This document shows, one piece after another, positions 39,801-42,800 of a DNA stretch of 64,000 nt. The notes beneath the pieces are model-generated. The model was not told the origin of the DNA. It saw only the letters and a list, made by a program, of their open reading frames with translations, and did not search any database. This DNA is from Mesocentrotus franciscanus (Eukaryota > Echinodermata > Echinoidea > Camarodonta > Strongylocentrotidae), in NCBI GenBank assembly GCA_037976565.1, contig CP137684.1:21514259-21578258 (forward strand), read 5' to 3'. The number at the start of each line of letters is the position of its first letter. Positions within the stretch are counted from its first letter, which is position 1. The position numbers were made by a program, and so were the translations under genes.

Positions 39801-42800
39801 TCATAATATGAAACAGCCCATCATTAAGCTACATGATGGGCAGGGTACATACCATTATAATACACTTTAAAGATAAAGACCAGTTCTGGTCATGCGATTG
39901 CATTGTGAAAGAAACGTTGTGGAATCGATCAGAAGAGGTTGATCATCTAGCATATAAGTATTGGTGTGTACTGCAAGGTTCTGGAATCATCAAAATGATA
40001 AGAAATTTGGCCCAGTCTTGGTAAAATTACAAGCACTGTACACAGTAGGGCTGTGCATAACCGTGTAATGAGGTACTCGAGTACACTCCCAGCCTTGCCC
40101 GCGAATACTCGAATACTCGAATACTCGGACGCCATGTTTTTTTTTGAATTTTTTTGAATTTTTTGAATTTTTTGATTTTTTTGAATTTTTTGAATTTTTC
40201 ATTTTTCATTTGTTTTTGTTTTTTTGCCAACACCATACTACGAACAGTACGAAGGTTCGTCTCTGAAAACCCCGCGATTTTACTTCAAGTTGCTGTTGAA
40301 AGCGCCTATTTGTGCTTTTGAATTTTTGACAAATAATTGAAACAATGTTATTTTTAAAACTAAAGATGACAGGCATATATTCCTCCCAAGTCCAAACAGA
40401 AATCCGGAGATTTGGTCCCAGTTTCTGAGTGGTGAGTTGACAGTGACACCCTGTGTATGATTGAGCTGGAAAACATTTTTACCCCTGCCGGTGCTCTTCT
40501 GGCACGGGTGACCGTCGGCCTGGACAGTGCCAGGTGATCGGGAAAAAAAAAAAAAAAAAAATGGCGGCCGAGTATTCGAGTACGAGAAATCGTACTCGAG
40601 TAGCTGTCAACAGTGCGAGTATTCGAGTATTCGACTACTCGTCGCAGCCTTAGTACACAGAAAGATGTATATGGGACTACGCGACCACGTGCGCGATATC
40701 TATTTGGTCCCAATAGATATAATAATTTACCAAATATATCAATTAGTAGGCGGTTTCCCGGCAAAATTTGTATCATCACGTATTAGTCAAAACATATTCT
40801 TTCACATGATTGGTAATGAGAGCTTCCATTTCATTTTTTGAGAGAGGGGCGTTTTCAAAACTGGCCTTTACCTTTAATCAAATCAGTTGGTAATTATTTT
40901 CAAAGAAATTAGGATAAAACACTTTCTTTTGTCTGGTGTTTTTATTTCATATAAGGTACTGTATAATCTGGTGAAAGATAATGTAGGGTAATGAATGAAA
41001 TATCATGCTATAATCTACAGTGGAACCTCATTATAAAGAGCTCTGATATAACAAGGTAATTCCCATGGTCCCAAGGACCTCGTTATAAAGAGGTTCCACC
41101 GTACACTGTATATGACTAACACTACTTTAGAATTGGGCTTGTTCCATTCCATAATCAGAACAATTATAATCCTTGCCGTTCATGGTTGTGCATGATAATA
41201 CATGATCAAATATTTAGACATGGAAAATGTGTGAGACTTGTTGCAAAAACAGCTGCACCCTAATTAATCATTTTGAGGCAATTTTGCATGCAGTGTATTA
41301 AAGTGAATGTCTATAATGAAATGCTGTATGAATAGAAAACAGTTTGGGCATTGTCACCTATTACACATTTATGAGGATTCCAGAGACTGATCTAAACATT
41401 GTTTACCATACATGTATATGTTTAAGTTTACCATATTATCGAAATATTACATAACTTAATGGCTCAATTAATACCTACTCCTCCCCCCCCCCAAAGTTTC
41501 TTTTTTAATCTATTTATCACAAAATTGTCGCCTGGCTGGCAGAAGGGCGTTAGCTCGAATTTCAGGTAAAAAATGAAGCGCTATTTAAAGCAGAAGGGCG
41601 TTAGCACTAAATCGCCTCAAACTTTTATAAAACTAACTTATTTCTGAAAAAAAAATTGTGGCCGTGTTCTACTAAAACATTTCTATTTATAGTCTTTTAA
41701 GTTTTAAACCAATTTTCGTAACGGAAAGCAGTTTGAATATAAAACAAATCTTTAAATGCGAATAATTCGAAAAGCAGTTTTCAAGTGGCTCGCGCGCTAA
41801 CGCCCTTCTGCCAGCCGGGCAACGAAATGTCCACAATTTTTACAGCCCCTTAGTACTGTATATCATCCAACAATTTCTATTATTTTTTGCAGCTTTTCCT
41901 TATAACAATGATAATAAACAATAATATGTTTTGTTTATGCAGGGTAACCTCATCAGTATTAATACCGTTCTCTCTGAGGCCTGCAATCATATCATTACTC
42001 CGGTTTCCTTGTATAAAAATGTCTCACAGTTTGTCTCAAACTTAACATTCCTACTTCAGAAAAACCCTGTATCCTGAATGTACGAAAAAGAGATTAAAAG
42101 TGACCTATATCATAGAAAGGAATACCTAAACATACAGTCCACATGTACTTACATACACTTATCAAGATCAAAGAGCACTTGTTGCTATATAGTATTCACA
42201 TGATCTATCACAAACAATATCCAATCTCTGCAACTAAATAAATCCTCATTGAAAGTGGTATACTTGTGTGGAAATATTGCTCACAATCTGCTGGTCACAG
42301 CGCAAAACACACAAACTTACATGGACTACAACTTCCATCGACAACACAGCACATACAATGTACAGTACAAATATCCAACATTGACTGAAAACCGCCACGT
42401 ATAGCAATTTCATAATATCTGCATAAAGTTAGAATCTATCCTAAAAATCACCCCTTGCAATATGACCTAAGTGGGTACTTCCAGCCATTGCGGTATAAAC
42501 AAACTTGTTTCTTTCTGGTGAATCGTACAGTCATACAGTCCAACTTGGCTTAGAGAGGCTCAAGCGCTTTTAATCACATCCTGTGAAATCCAGCCTTAAT
42601 TTTAGATGACACGTCAGTCACTTGAAACATTGATTTATATTAAAGGGGGTCCAATCACATTAAAAATGTATCATTATACAGTGAAACCTGCTTTAAAGTT
42701 CACTTGAATAGAAAGGCCACCTGTCTATGAAGACCCCATTTTCTGTTTTTCCATAAATAGTGTTTGTCATTAAAACGTGTATTACAGGAACCTGAACATA

